Made by a program: the position numbers and the translations under genes. Of a DNA stretch of 64,000 nucleotides, positions 52,517-60,720 are shown piece after piece; position 1 is the stretch's first letter; each line of letters starts with the position of its first letter. Source of the stretch: Bacteroidota bacterium (GTDB taxonomy: Bacteria > Bacteroidota > Bacteroidia > Palsa-965); assembly GCA_003153435.1 (NCBI GenBank), contig PLYR01000020.1, positions 1 to 64,000 of the forward strand. The letters run 5' to 3'. Under the pieces are notes generated by a model. It did no database searches. It saw nothing but the letters and a program-made list of their open reading frames with translations, and was not told the DNA's origin.

Positions 52517-54229
52517 TTACTCTTTTACAAGTTTCTTTACAAAAACTTCATTTCCGGTCTTTACAGTAAGCAGATACAAACCCGCAGGAATGGGAGATAA
52601 TCCGGAGAGTACCCAGTTATTATAGGATTGCACCGCAGCCCGGTGTGTCTCTGTGTAGATCACCCTTCCGCAAAGATCAGAGAGCGTAACCCCGACATCC
52701 TGGCTTTGAGAAGACCAGAAGATAACCCGGAGCGAGCCTGTAAACGGGTTAGGAAAAATGTTCGATAGATAATCTCCGTCAGTTACGGATACTTCATGAA
52801 TACCCAGACTGGAATTAGCCAGACAGAAATCAGGAATACCATAACCTAACATTGAATCCGGATGAGCGAATTGAGTTGCGCTCTTCTCAATGGCTTGTAG
52901 AATTTGTGTATTGCTTAATGTGGGATGAGCCTGCCATAAGCATGCTACCATTCCACACATAATTGGAGAAGCGAATGAAGTTCCGTTCTGAGCCAATATT
53001 CCATTGCTGGCCCAGTCTGCAACAATGCTCCCCTCCCCTTCCGATGCCACTGCCGGTTTAATATCTCCGCCTGAACCAGGCCCCTCTGAACTAAAACTTG
53101 AATATACACCCGATGAGTTCACAGATCCAACCGCCAGTACACTATCGGCATCCGCAGGCGTTCCTATATAATGCCATGCAGTACCGCCCATATTGCCTGC
53201 TGCACAAACCACTGCTATCCCTTTGTTCGATGCAAAATTAGCCGCCCTTGCACAGGGAGTGGTGTGCCCGTTCATACTGGCATAATTATGATTGAGGATA
53301 GTATCATCAAAGGTGGTATAGCCCAGTGAAGTATTGATCACATCAGCTCCTACACTATCAGCCCGCTCCGCACCGGCTGCCCAGTTATATTCTTCTACAA
53401 CATATTCAGAATTTATATCTTCTGTAATAAATAACCAGTATTTCGCCTTCGGGGCTGTTCCGATAATGCTTCCCGGCATATTTCCTCCCATACAAGATAA
53501 TACACAGGTGCCATGAAAGTGGCGGTCGGCTCCATAAACAGAATCATTTTCATCCACAAAATCATGTGTTCCGAGAATCTGATTGTTGACACGCAGGCTG
53601 TCAAAAGCCTTCAGTGTATCTACATGCTGAAACCCAGCATCCAGAATGGCTATGACCATGCCCTGTCCTTGATAACCTTTGTCATGCATGCAAACTCCAT
53701 TGAGCATGCTAATCTGATTTAATGAAGGGCCATAATTCAAACTGGCTGGGGTTGGATCAGAAGAAATAAGTTTGTGAGAATCAGCTATTGGAACAGATCT
53801 GAATTTATCATAGGAACCGGCACCCGGTGCCTGCTTTATTCCGCCTACAGGAAGTGAACCAGCCACAAAAGACAGATTCGTGATGGCGGTTAACTGAGCC
53901 TGGCCTGTAACTTTAACCACCACCCCATTAAACCATTTACTCCGGAGATGAATATGCGCTCCGGTAGCCGCAACACTATCTACATAGCTTTGATTAACCG
54001 GAAGGTCTGTAAATGTAATCGGAATGGATTGATTAAGACGGCGCTGAATAGAACGGGCACTCAGGAATGCCGAGGGAGTGGTAACAGAATAGGGTGAATT
54101 ATTTTTATCCTTGAACTGAATCCAATAACGACTAATGCCCACTGAAACAGTCTGCCCCCACGAAAACGGACCAATAAAACATACCCCTATAATAAGAAGA
54201 ATAACCGATTTCAGAAATGCAGGTTTCAT
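52517..54229 (-). CDS. Subtilisin-family (S8) serine protease with T9SS sorting domain
   Basis: A signal peptide and a pro-region precede a full subtilase domain with catalytic Asp197 (AILDAGFQ), His239 (RHFHGTCVLS), oxyanion Asn346 (CAAGNMGG) and Ser418 (NGTSFASPIMCGM). The last 80 residues are a T9SS type A sorting domain (IFPNPFTGSLRVIFW, LSDLCGRVIY, IPAGLYLLTV, VKKLVKE). It should be exported to the surface or medium as an active protease. It starts with an ATGA overlap with the upstream lipoprotein gene, so both are translated from one message. Confidence 0.92.
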   Translation of the reverse strand: MKPAFLKSVILLIIGVCFIGPFSWGQTVSVGISRYWIQFKDKNNSPYSVTTPSAFLSARSIQRRLNQSIPITFTDLPVNQSYVDSVAATGAHIHLRSKWFNGVVVKVTGQAQLTAITNLSFVAGSLPVGGIKQAPGAGSYDKFRSVPIADSHKLISSDPTPASLNYGPSLNQISMLNGVCMHDKGYQGQGMVIAILDAGFQHVDTLKAFDSLRVNNQILGTHDFVDENDSVYGADRHFHGTCVLSCMGGNMPGSIIGTAPKAKYWLFITEDINSEYVVEEYNWAAGAERADSVGADVINTSLGYTTFDDTILNHNYASMNGHTTPCARAANFASNKGIAVVCAAGNMGGTAWHYIGTPADADSVLAVGSVNSSGVYSSFSSEGPGSGGDIKPAVASEGEGSIVADWASNGILAQNGTSFASPIMCGMVACLWQAHPTLSNTQILQAIEKSATQFAHPDSMLGYGIPDFCLANSSLGIHEVSVTDGDYLSNIFPNPFTGSLRVIFWSSQSQDVGVTLSDLCGRVIYTETHRAAVQSYNNWVLSGLSPIPAGLYLLTVKTGNEVFVKKLVKE

Positions 54230-54939
54230 TGTCTTCCGAATTTATTGATAGTGGACTTACAGATTACACCACTCTTGATCCTGTTCAGAACAGAAACTCC
54301 TATTACGATATTATTATCAGTAACATCTATGACTTGTCTGGAAACAAGTCCTACATTTTTGGCATAGGTATTAATATATGATTTGTAGTAAAGCAAGTTA
54401 GTATCAATCTTTTCAATGACCTGAGCAGTGGAGTCAAAACTCATGCTTCCAATGGTCTGCTTCAGATTCACAGGGCCGAATTGATATTCACAATCTCCCA
54501 TGGTGTTCTGGGCATTACCGTTCCAGGTAGGCTGGGTTGAATTTACCGGAAAGATCATTTTCACATATCTTACATTATCCTCCACCCGCTCATAATGTGT
54601 ACTTGTTCTTGTACTGTACCAGACATTTTTAAGCGTCCAGGGAATGGAATCATAAGGGTGAACGGAGTCATGCATCCGGACATATCTTTCTATTCGAAGC
54701 GATGGCCTTCCCTCGTTATCTGGAAACACAGACTCTACATACTCTTTAAGCTGATATTTAAATCGGATCGTATCTCTGGTAAATCCATCATAAATCACTG
54801 AATCAACATCATAGATCACATACCTGCCAACGTCAGATGGGGTATAGGTATAGCCCATATCAAAATGGAGTTCATTATCCTTCTTGCAGGAGAAGAAAAA
54901 CACAACACCGAAGAGCATAAGAACCAAAAGTTTTCTCAC
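54226..54939 (-). CDS. Lipoprotein of unknown function
   Basis: The protein has 237 residues from a GTG at 54939: VRKLLVLMLFGVVFFFSCKKD is a good lipobox, and the start lies 10 bases after the mnmA stop. The ORF-track ATG at 55023 overlaps mnmA and has no signal. The mature part is beta-rich (YTYTPSDVGRYVIYDVDSVIYDGF, GDCEYQFGPVNLKQTIGSMSFDS). The pattern is common for uncharacterised Bacteroidota lipoproteins. It overlaps the subtilase start by 4 bases, suggesting a shared role, perhaps as a surface partner; this is inference. Confidence 0.7.
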   Translation of the reverse strand: MRKLLVLMLFGVVFFFSCKKDNELHFDMGYTYTPSDVGRYVIYDVDSVIYDGFTRDTIRFKYQLKEYVESVFPDNEGRPSLRIERYVRMHDSVHPYDSIPWTLKNVWYSTRTSTHYERVEDNVRYVKMIFPVNSTQPTWNGNAQNTMGDCEYQFGPVNLKQTIGSMSFDSTAQVIEKIDTNLLYYKSYINTYAKNVGLVSRQVIDVTDNNIVIGVSVLNRIKSGVICKSTINKFGRQ

Positions 54940-54949
54940 ATGTCTGAGC

Positions 54950-56050
54950 TTAGATGATAAAGCCTCCTCCAACCAAGTCATTTCCTTCGTAGAATACAGC
55001 GCTCTGTCCGGGAGCGATTGCACTCACCTTTTCATGAAACAGCACTTCCAGCTTGTCACCGTTGTGACTGACATTAGCCATCATGCCTGCGTCTTTATAA
55101 CGAATCCTGGTAAGCGCAGCATAGTCTTCGGGAAGAGTTGTGTACTTGATGAGGTTAAAATTTCTTACACTCATCTTTTGTTTCTCAAGTTCCTCTTTTT
55201 TGCCAAGGACAACGGTATTGCTCTCTGGCTTTATTTCAGTCACGAACATAGGCTCCCCGAAAGCAATATCCAGACCTTTCCTTTGACCCACTGTATAAAA
55301 AGGGTAACCTTTATGCTTCCCAACGACTGTACCATCTGCAAGTACAAACGACCCTCCATCAACACGCTCTTCCAGGTCGGTCACCTTCCGCTTGAGGAAT
55401 GCCCGGTAGTCATTATCCGGGACAAAACATATTTCATAGCTCTCACTCTTTTTGGCAAGCTCTTCATACCCGCTCTCAATCGCCATCTGTTTGATTTCCG
55501 ACTTCCGAAACTTACCCAGAGGAAAAATAGTTCGTTTAAGGCTTTCCTGAGTAAGGCCCCAGAGCACATAACTTTGATCTTTACTCTCATCAAGGCCTTT
55601 GGAAACCACGTATCTCCCGTTCTCCAGTCTCACTTGGGCATAGTGTCCGGTAGCTATAAATTCACAATCCAGCTGATCAGCCCTTTTCAGAAGCGCATCC
55701 CATTTAATATGGGTATTACAGAGTACGCATGGGTTAGGTGTTCTTCCAGCGAGGTATTCCTCCACAAAGTTGTCGATTATATAATCTCCGAATTCAGCAC
55801 GGATATCCAGGATAAAATGAGGAAAGCCATGGTTTACCGCAAGGATCCTGGCATCATTTATAGAATCAAGACTACAACAGCCGGTTTCTTTTTTAGACCC
55901 GCCTACACCGGCATAGTCCCATGTCTTCATCGTAATACCGATCACTTCATAACCTTCCTTATGAAGCATCATGGCAGTAACAGAGCTGTCAATTCCACCG
56001 CTCATCGCCACCAGTACCTTACCTTTTTTAGTTGTCCCCATCATTATCAC
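54950..56050 (-). CDS. mnmA: tRNA 2-thiouridylase MnmA
   Basis: MnmA adds sulfur to U34 of tRNAs for Lys, Glu and Gln. The PP-loop SGGIDSS (residues 17-23) binds ATP. The catalytic cysteine pair is Cys108/Cys111 (TPNPCVLCNTHIK) with Cys208 (YEICFVPDNDY), and GHYAQV is the tRNA-contact segment. The C-terminal barrel (MMANVSHNGDKLEVLFHEKVSAIAPGQSAVFY) is complete. The start may be 56050 or the in-frame ATG at 56041; both overlap the MORN-like gene. It is embedded in a run of envelope genes. Confidence 0.96.
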   Translation of the reverse strand: MIMMGTTKKGKVLVAMSGGIDSSVTAMMLHKEGYEVIGITMKTWDYAGVGGSKKETGCCSLDSINDARILAVNHGFPHFILDIRAEFGDYIIDNFVEEYLAGRTPNPCVLCNTHIKWDALLKRADQLDCEFIATGHYAQVRLENGRYVVSKGLDESKDQSYVLWGLTQESLKRTIFPLGKFRKSEIKQMAIESGYEELAKKSESYEICFVPDNDYRAFLKRKVTDLEERVDGGSFVLADGTVVGKHKGYPFYTVGQRKGLDIAFGEPMFVTEIKPESNTVVLGKKEELEKQKMSVRNFNLIKYTTLPEDYAALTRIRYKDAGMMANVSHNGDKLEVLFHEKVSAIAPGQSAVFYEGNDLVGGGFII

Positions 56051-56858
56051 CCTTTACCGGTGGTCCTCCGTTATGTTCAAGCTCATTCTTTTCTTTATTT
56101 TCTTCCAGTCCGTCTTTGATGAGCTTATCAATATCAATATTTGGTTTCCCTAGCAGTTTTCCATTTTTAAACTCATCTATATGGTCTTCCTTTAGAATTC
56201 CACATTTATAAAAAAACCATTTTCCGTCCGGGAGGCAGTTATGGTAATTAGCTACAATCCTCTTTTGCCCCGCAGGGCAATAATAAGTTACAATTCCTTC
56301 CAGACAACCCTTCAGATAGGTCCCTTCTGCTTTTAAAGTCCCGTCTGAATCATATTGTTTCCAGGGCCCTTCCTGAATATTTCCTTTAAAGGTATATTCC
56401 TCAGCTACTTTTCCATTGACAAAATAGGTAATACTTTTACCCTCCTTCTTTCCTCCCACATAGGCTTCTCTTGAAACGAGCACGGTATCGGAAGAGAAAA
56501 ATGTCCACACACTGTCCCTTTCCTGGCTCTTATACTTTCCTTTTACCCAAACATTTCCATTGCGGTGGTACATGGTCGTATTACACGATTTGCCATCTCT
56601 TGAAAATAATGATATTGCGGTGAGCGCCCCATCTTCATCATAATACTTGAAAGTACCTATAGGCTTATCATTTCTGAATGTTCCTTCGTAAACCGTCTTT
56701 CCGTTCTTATCCGTTTTTCTGAATTTTCCCTGCTTCATCCCTTTAGAATCTACCCAATTGATGGAATCATGTTTGGTACCAAACTCCGTTTGTCCACTAA
56801 CCGGAAGGAACCAACCCAGGCATAGAATAAGAATGAGGTAAGAAGAGCTGAATTTCAT
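56028..56858 (-). CDS. MORN-2/YwqK-like repeat protein, secreted
   Basis: A signal peptide (MKFSSSYLILILCLGWFLPVSGQ) is followed by repeated G-x-W/F-x-Y-Y/D strands: GTFRNDKPIGTFKYYDEDG, GKYKSQERDSVWTFF, GKKEGKSITYFVNGK, GNIQEGPWKQYDSDG, GTYLKGCLEGIVTYYC. This is the MORN-like pattern of the family called YwqK antitoxin in databases, though in Bacteroidota such secreted proteins are not shown to be antitoxins. The tail is Lys/Glu/Gly-rich. It overlaps the mnmA start by 14-23 bases. Confidence 0.8.
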   Translation of the reverse strand: MKFSSSYLILILCLGWFLPVSGQTEFGTKHDSINWVDSKGMKQGKFRKTDKNGKTVYEGTFRNDKPIGTFKYYDEDGALTAISLFSRDGKSCNTTMYHRNGNVWVKGKYKSQERDSVWTFFSSDTVLVSREAYVGGKKEGKSITYFVNGKVAEEYTFKGNIQEGPWKQYDSDGTLKAEGTYLKGCLEGIVTYYCPAGQKRIVANYHNCLPDGKWFFYKCGILKEDHIDEFKNGKLLGKPNIDIDKLIKDGLEENKEKNELEHNGGPPVKGDNDGDN

Positions 56859-56953
56859 GTTCTAAAAGATCCTACGAAGATACGCTTTTTAAGAATGGAT
56901 TTCACTAAAGAGTGCGTCCTTTCAGTGAGATAGAAATTCCTTATTTTAGCAGA

Positions 56954-57646
56954 ATGAAGTTGAAACAGAAAGGGTTAGGCCTTCTCAAAATCACCATACT
57001 CCTTCTGTTCTTGATGAGCATATTGGGTGGATGCGCACTCTTTAGGCCAGCTCCCCAGAAGCTGTTCCAGCATGCCAGAATCTATGAACCTTTTGATGCC
57101 ATCATTGTTCCAGGCATCCCCCTTCGCAATGGTGGTACCTGGGATTCTATCATGAAAGCCCGGGTGCTTTGGTCGGTGTACCTTTATAATAAAGGAATCA
57201 CCAAGAATATTATCTTTTCAGGTAATGCGGTTTATTCGCCTTATATAGAAGCCCAGGCGATGTCTCTTTATGCCCAGGCCCTTGGAATTCCAAAAGAGCA
57301 TATTGTCATAGAACCTCTGGCACTCCATAGTACGGAGAATGTTTATTTCTCTTATAAAATCGCAAGGGAAAAAGGATTTAAGTCAATCGGACTTGCTACC
57401 GATCCATTCCAGGCTGCACTTCTCTATCGTTTCACAAAGAAACGGTTCAGAACCAGAATCACCCCAATACCGATCCTCTTCGACACGATCCGAACTATGA
57501 ATTCAGTTCGACCAGTCATTGACCCCCAGCCCGCATATGTGGAGAACTGGAAGTCTATCATTGAAACACAAAGTGCCCGCTTCCGGAGAAGGGGCACTCG
57601 TGGTAAAAACATTCACTTCGAAAAGCGAAGAATGGATGCGCTCTGA
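56954..57646 (+). CDS. YdcF/DUF218-like lipoprotein
   Basis: The protein has 230 residues from the ATG at 56954; the ORF-track start at 56912 is 14 codons earlier. A signal with lipobox (LLFLMSILGGCALF) precedes a DUF218 domain: FDAIIVPGIPLRNGGTWDSIMKARVLWSVYLYNKG, NIIFSGNAVYSPYIEAQAM, LHSTENVYFSYKIAREKGF, IGLATDPFQAALLYRF. In E. coli, YdcF binds SAM, and the SanA/ElyC members act in envelope maintenance. It is convergent with the PKD protein gene, 3 bases away. Confidence 0.85.
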   Translation: MKLKQKGLGLLKITILLLFLMSILGGCALFRPAPQKLFQHARIYEPFDAIIVPGIPLRNGGTWDSIMKARVLWSVYLYNKGITKNIIFSGNAVYSPYIEAQAMSLYAQALGIPKEHIVIEPLALHSTENVYFSYKIAREKGFKSIGLATDPFQAALLYRFTKKRFRTRITPIPILFDTIRTMNSVRPVIDPQPAYVENWKSIIETQSARFRRRGTRGKNIHFEKRRMDAL

Positions 57647-57649
57647 GTC

Positions 57650-59317
57650 TTAACGGATCAGGGTAATCTTTCTGGTCTCCAGCTGATCATTTGCATTGAT
57701 CCGAACCAGGTAGGTCCCAGTGCTCAGTCCGCTCACGTCAATCACTGACTGATGTGTTCCTGCATTCTGAGTTAACAATCTTTCAGCAACCAGAACCGTT
57801 CTGCCGGTCAGATCCAGGAGAACTATTTCAACAAAGGCATCCTTTTTCAATGTATAATTGATAGTCGTAGAAGAGGAAGCTGGGTTCGGGTAAACCTTCC
57901 AGTCATCCACCAGCTTTGATTCTGTTATGCCGGTGTACAGCATATGATTCACAACATTTATTTTAGTATGATGAGAAGCAAGCCAATACGGAAGGCGTGC
58001 AGCGGTCAGTGTATCACAGGATGTAGAAGAACACCCGGTACCATCGGAGATAGTAAGACAAATGGTATACATCCCCGGAGCATTGTAAACGTGTGTTGGA
58101 GTATAAAGACTATCCATTCCTCCGTCTCCCCAGCTCCAGCTATTTGTGATATACCCTGTACCTGATGAATTATTGGTTGCGATGTAATCGCCAACGCTCA
58201 AAGGATCCGGTGTAAGAGTAAATGAGGAATGACAGTTCGCTACATTTAAAGTAAGATCCTGGCAAACACGACAACCGTTTGCATCCTGCACACAAACTGT
58301 ATCCGCTCCAACTCCATAACCTCCGAAAGAAACAGGGCCTGTATTGGATATGAGGGCACTGTGACCAGGGAAGAAGAAGGTATAAGGGGCAGTTCCACCT
58401 GCCGGAGAAGCGGTTATTGATCCATCTTGGCAGCTGGAGCATGTTGGATAGTTAGTGCTGGTGGTTGCAGTCAGATTACAGATAACAGTCCCGGTAACTT
58501 TAACAGTATCACAAAATGAACTGCTGCAGCCCCCTGGAAAGTTCATAGAATCATTGATTGAAAGGCAAACGGTGTATATTCCAGGAACATTGTAGACATA
58601 GCTTGTCGTTGCTCCGAAACCAGTAGTACCATTTCCAAAATCCCAGTAATAAGTTGTACGGGAGCTTGTATTGACCGAGTTATTCGTAAATTGAATGGTG
58701 TTCATGGCGGATTGAAACTTTGTGAAATGAGCATGACAGTTTGAATCATTCGACATTACGACTGCAGTGGTGGATGCATGACAACCATTAGCGTCGGTTA
58801 CTGTGAGCGTATAGGTGCCCACAGGTAAACCTGAAACGGATGAAGTGGACCCACTCACCCCGCCTGACCAGGAATAGGTAAGTGTACCACTTGCTCCATA
58901 GGCAGAAAGAAATGAGGCTGCCCCATCGGTACAGGTATTGCAACTTGCATTGGTAACCTGGGTAAAAATGCCCATATTGCAAATTACGGTACCGGTAACA
59001 ATTATAGAATCGCAAAATGTGCTGTTACACCCGGTTCCAACATTGCCGCTATCCATCATGGTGAGGCAAACTGCATAATGCCCGGGAATATTGTATACAT
59101 GTTGAGGGCTAGAGATCCAGTCTGATTGCCCGTCACCAAAATTCCAGCTATACTGAGTCCCGGTTACTGCACCTGTTGAAGTGTTTGTAAAACTGATAGT
59201 GTTAGGACTCGTTTGCGTCCATGTAAAGTGAGCAGAACATGCTGCCCTTGCTTCGGCACCTGCAACCAGAAGGAAACAGGCCATCAAAGCTTTGAAGAGT
59301 TGTTTTGATTTTTTCAT
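57650..59317 (-). CDS. Secreted PKD/SprB-repeat protein with T9SS sorting domain
   Basis: The protein has 555 residues from the ATG at 59317 (MKKSKQLFKALMACFLLVAGAEARA); an ATG 9 bases upstream is equally possible. Three PKD domains (YSWNFGDGQSDW, YYWDFGNGTTGFG, NSWSWGDGGMDS) alternate with two SprB-like repeats (GTLTYSWSGGVSGSTSSVSGLPVGTYTLTVTDANGC and one more). Each PKD unit carries a matching Cys pair (CNSTFCD, CSSSFCD, CSSTSCD). The C-terminus is a T9SS type A domain (VYPNPASSSTTINYTL, LDLTGRTVL, GTYLVRI, KITLIR). It should be a surface adhesin or gliding-type protein. A strong promoter lies upstream. Confidence 0.88.
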   Translation of the reverse strand: MKKSKQLFKALMACFLLVAGAEARAACSAHFTWTQTSPNTISFTNTSTGAVTGTQYSWNFGDGQSDWISSPQHVYNIPGHYAVCLTMMDSGNVGTGCNSTFCDSIIVTGTVICNMGIFTQVTNASCNTCTDGAASFLSAYGASGTLTYSWSGGVSGSTSSVSGLPVGTYTLTVTDANGCHASTTAVVMSNDSNCHAHFTKFQSAMNTIQFTNNSVNTSSRTTYYWDFGNGTTGFGATTSYVYNVPGIYTVCLSINDSMNFPGGCSSSFCDTVKVTGTVICNLTATTSTNYPTCSSCQDGSITASPAGGTAPYTFFFPGHSALISNTGPVSFGGYGVGADTVCVQDANGCRVCQDLTLNVANCHSSFTLTPDPLSVGDYIATNNSSGTGYITNSWSWGDGGMDSLYTPTHVYNAPGMYTICLTISDGTGCSSTSCDTLTAARLPYWLASHHTKINVVNHMLYTGITESKLVDDWKVYPNPASSSTTINYTLKKDAFVEIVLLDLTGRTVLVAERLLTQNAGTHQSVIDVSGLSTGTYLVRINANDQLETRKITLIR

Positions 59318-59363
59318 TTTTATCATTTTTAAGAAGATTAATTTCCCGGTTTGATTTCTGTAA

Positions 59364-59395
59364 CAAATGTAGATGGGACAGATTTGATACACAAA
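59364..59395 (-). promoter_or_regulatory. Candidate promoter for the PKD/SprB gene
   Basis: On the minus strand TTTG (59392-59395) and TACATTTG (59364-59371) are 20 bases apart, a good match to the Bacteroidota promoter. It predicts a leader of about 40 bases before the ATG at 59317. Confidence 0.65.
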
Positions 59396-59603
59396 GTTGT
59401 TTTCTACTATTCTTACGCGTTCAATGGAACTAATTTCTACCAAAGCAGGTCTTTCTTAGAAAATCTTATCTGAGAAAAGAAGTTCCAATGTTTTCTTTTC
59501 TCCTGTGTCCAGATATTCAATATACAATGTTGGACCCACCTTAACAAGGCCAAGAGGCCATTCGATGCTTGATCTCCTTCATCCTTCATTCATGTTAATT
59601 GAA
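59396..59603. other. Intergenic stretch between divergent genes, nothing recognised
   Basis: Part of a 354-base gap between the PKD/SprB gene and the Pro/Tyr-rich lipoprotein gene. Apart from the two promoters at its ends, no RNA gene, repeat or credible small ORF was seen. Confidence 0.5.
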
Positions 59604-59611
59604 TATCTTTG
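59604..59611 (+). promoter_or_regulatory. Candidate -7 box (TATCTTTG)
   Basis: This exact TAnnTTTG match lies 60 bases before the ATG at 59672. No convincing -33 element is visible. It would serve the Pro/Tyr-rich lipoprotein gene. Confidence 0.45.
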
Positions 59612-59671
59612 TATAGTCAGCTTTCGTTTAGGATTGACACACTGTTCCTTCTTCACAACAATCTATAAAAC

Positions 59672-60451
59672 ATGAATTTCAAGTCGAAAACAACATACGT
59701 ACTCTTATTGATGGTTATTTTGGGATTGGGTTCTGTGACATCCTGTGTGGACCGAAGACCTGTGCAGGCTTCTGCCCCACCCCCTCCTCCACCGGTACAA
59801 GTATATCAAATGCCACCCCCACCACCCTGGGCACCATTTTATTATCATACTGACCAGGTGAGATATTATTACTTACCGGACATGCAGTGCTATTATGATG
59901 TTTACCTCCAGCAATACGTTTATTTCGATGGTTTTCAATGGGTTCATAACAGCTTCCCTCCTCCTTCCTATACGGGTTATGATATGAATAACTGTTACGT
60001 GGTCGTGCTTAATCAGGGAGTCAATACTCCCTGGGTGAATCATAATGCTTATGTGACCAATTATCCAAGGGGTTATTACAATAATTCTAATTCAGGAAAC
60101 AACGGTTCAGGTAATGCCGGGCAACCGAGGAGGGGTTATAATGAAAACGATAAAGCTTTTCTGACACCCAATACGGGAACCAGAGTGAATCCCACCCCGG
60201 CTCCGGCATCGACTCAGCCGAGGGAAACAACCAAGCAACAACATCAGGCAGTTCAGGAAACACCTGCGTCTGCGCCTGTTAAATCCGAGCACTATAATCA
60301 ACCACCTCCACCTCCAGAACATAGGGAGCAGCCTGCTCCCAAACCAAAAGAAAATAAACCAGCCCCTGCCCCCAAACCGGCAAAAAAGGCTCCCGCCAAT
60401 ACCCAACCAGGGAAACAATCTGGCAAAAAACAAGACGGAAACGGGTATTGA
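59672..60451 (+). CDS. Proline/tyrosine-rich lipoprotein
   Basis: The signal TYVLLLMVILGLGSVTSCVD is a lipobox. The mature chain starts with poly-Pro (ASAPPPPPPVQVYQMPPPPP) and a Tyr/aromatic region (RYYYLPDMQCYYDVYLQQYVYFDGFQWV) with YYxP-type steps. It then becomes Asn/Gly-rich (YYNNSNSGNNGSGN) and ends in a long Pro/Ala/Lys/Gln tail (KENKPAPAPKPAKKAP). Similar low-complexity lipoproteins occur in Bacteroidota with unknown function. The unstructured basic tail might contact peptidoglycan or an acidic surface polymer; this is only a guess. Confidence 0.65.
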   Translation: MNFKSKTTYVLLLMVILGLGSVTSCVDRRPVQASAPPPPPPVQVYQMPPPPPWAPFYYHTDQVRYYYLPDMQCYYDVYLQQYVYFDGFQWVHNSFPPPSYTGYDMNNCYVVVLNQGVNTPWVNHNAYVTNYPRGYYNNSNSGNNGSGNAGQPRRGYNENDKAFLTPNTGTRVNPTPAPASTQPRETTKQQHQAVQETPASAPVKSEHYNQPPPPPEHREQPAPKPKENKPAPAPKPAKKAPANTQPGKQSGKKQDGNGY

Positions 60452-60720
60452 ATCTTATTTTATTCCTAAGACCGGGATTGCTTAATCAAGTTATCCTGTG
60501 TACCTTGTTCAGGCGGATTAAAAATCACCGCTTGCACTCACATTATCAGCATATTACAATAAATAAAAGCATTCTCCTTATTCGGAAAAAATAAGTGTTT
60601 TTTTCGACCCAACCTTTTAAAGAAAAAGCGCATCTAATGGTTAGGCCGGTTACGATCTAATCCTGTTCCTACAACACACACACAATTTATTATTATAAAC
60701 CTCAGAAACTAGTAATCACG

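Noticed and set aside
54884-56119. Plus-strand ORF of 411 residues
   Set aside because: It is opposite mnmA, which has full catalytic motifs; a shadow.
56028-56858. Toxin-antitoxin system suggested by the YwqK-antitoxin family name
   Set aside because: The protein is secreted with MORN-like repeats and no toxin-like gene is adjacent; the name is a database label only.
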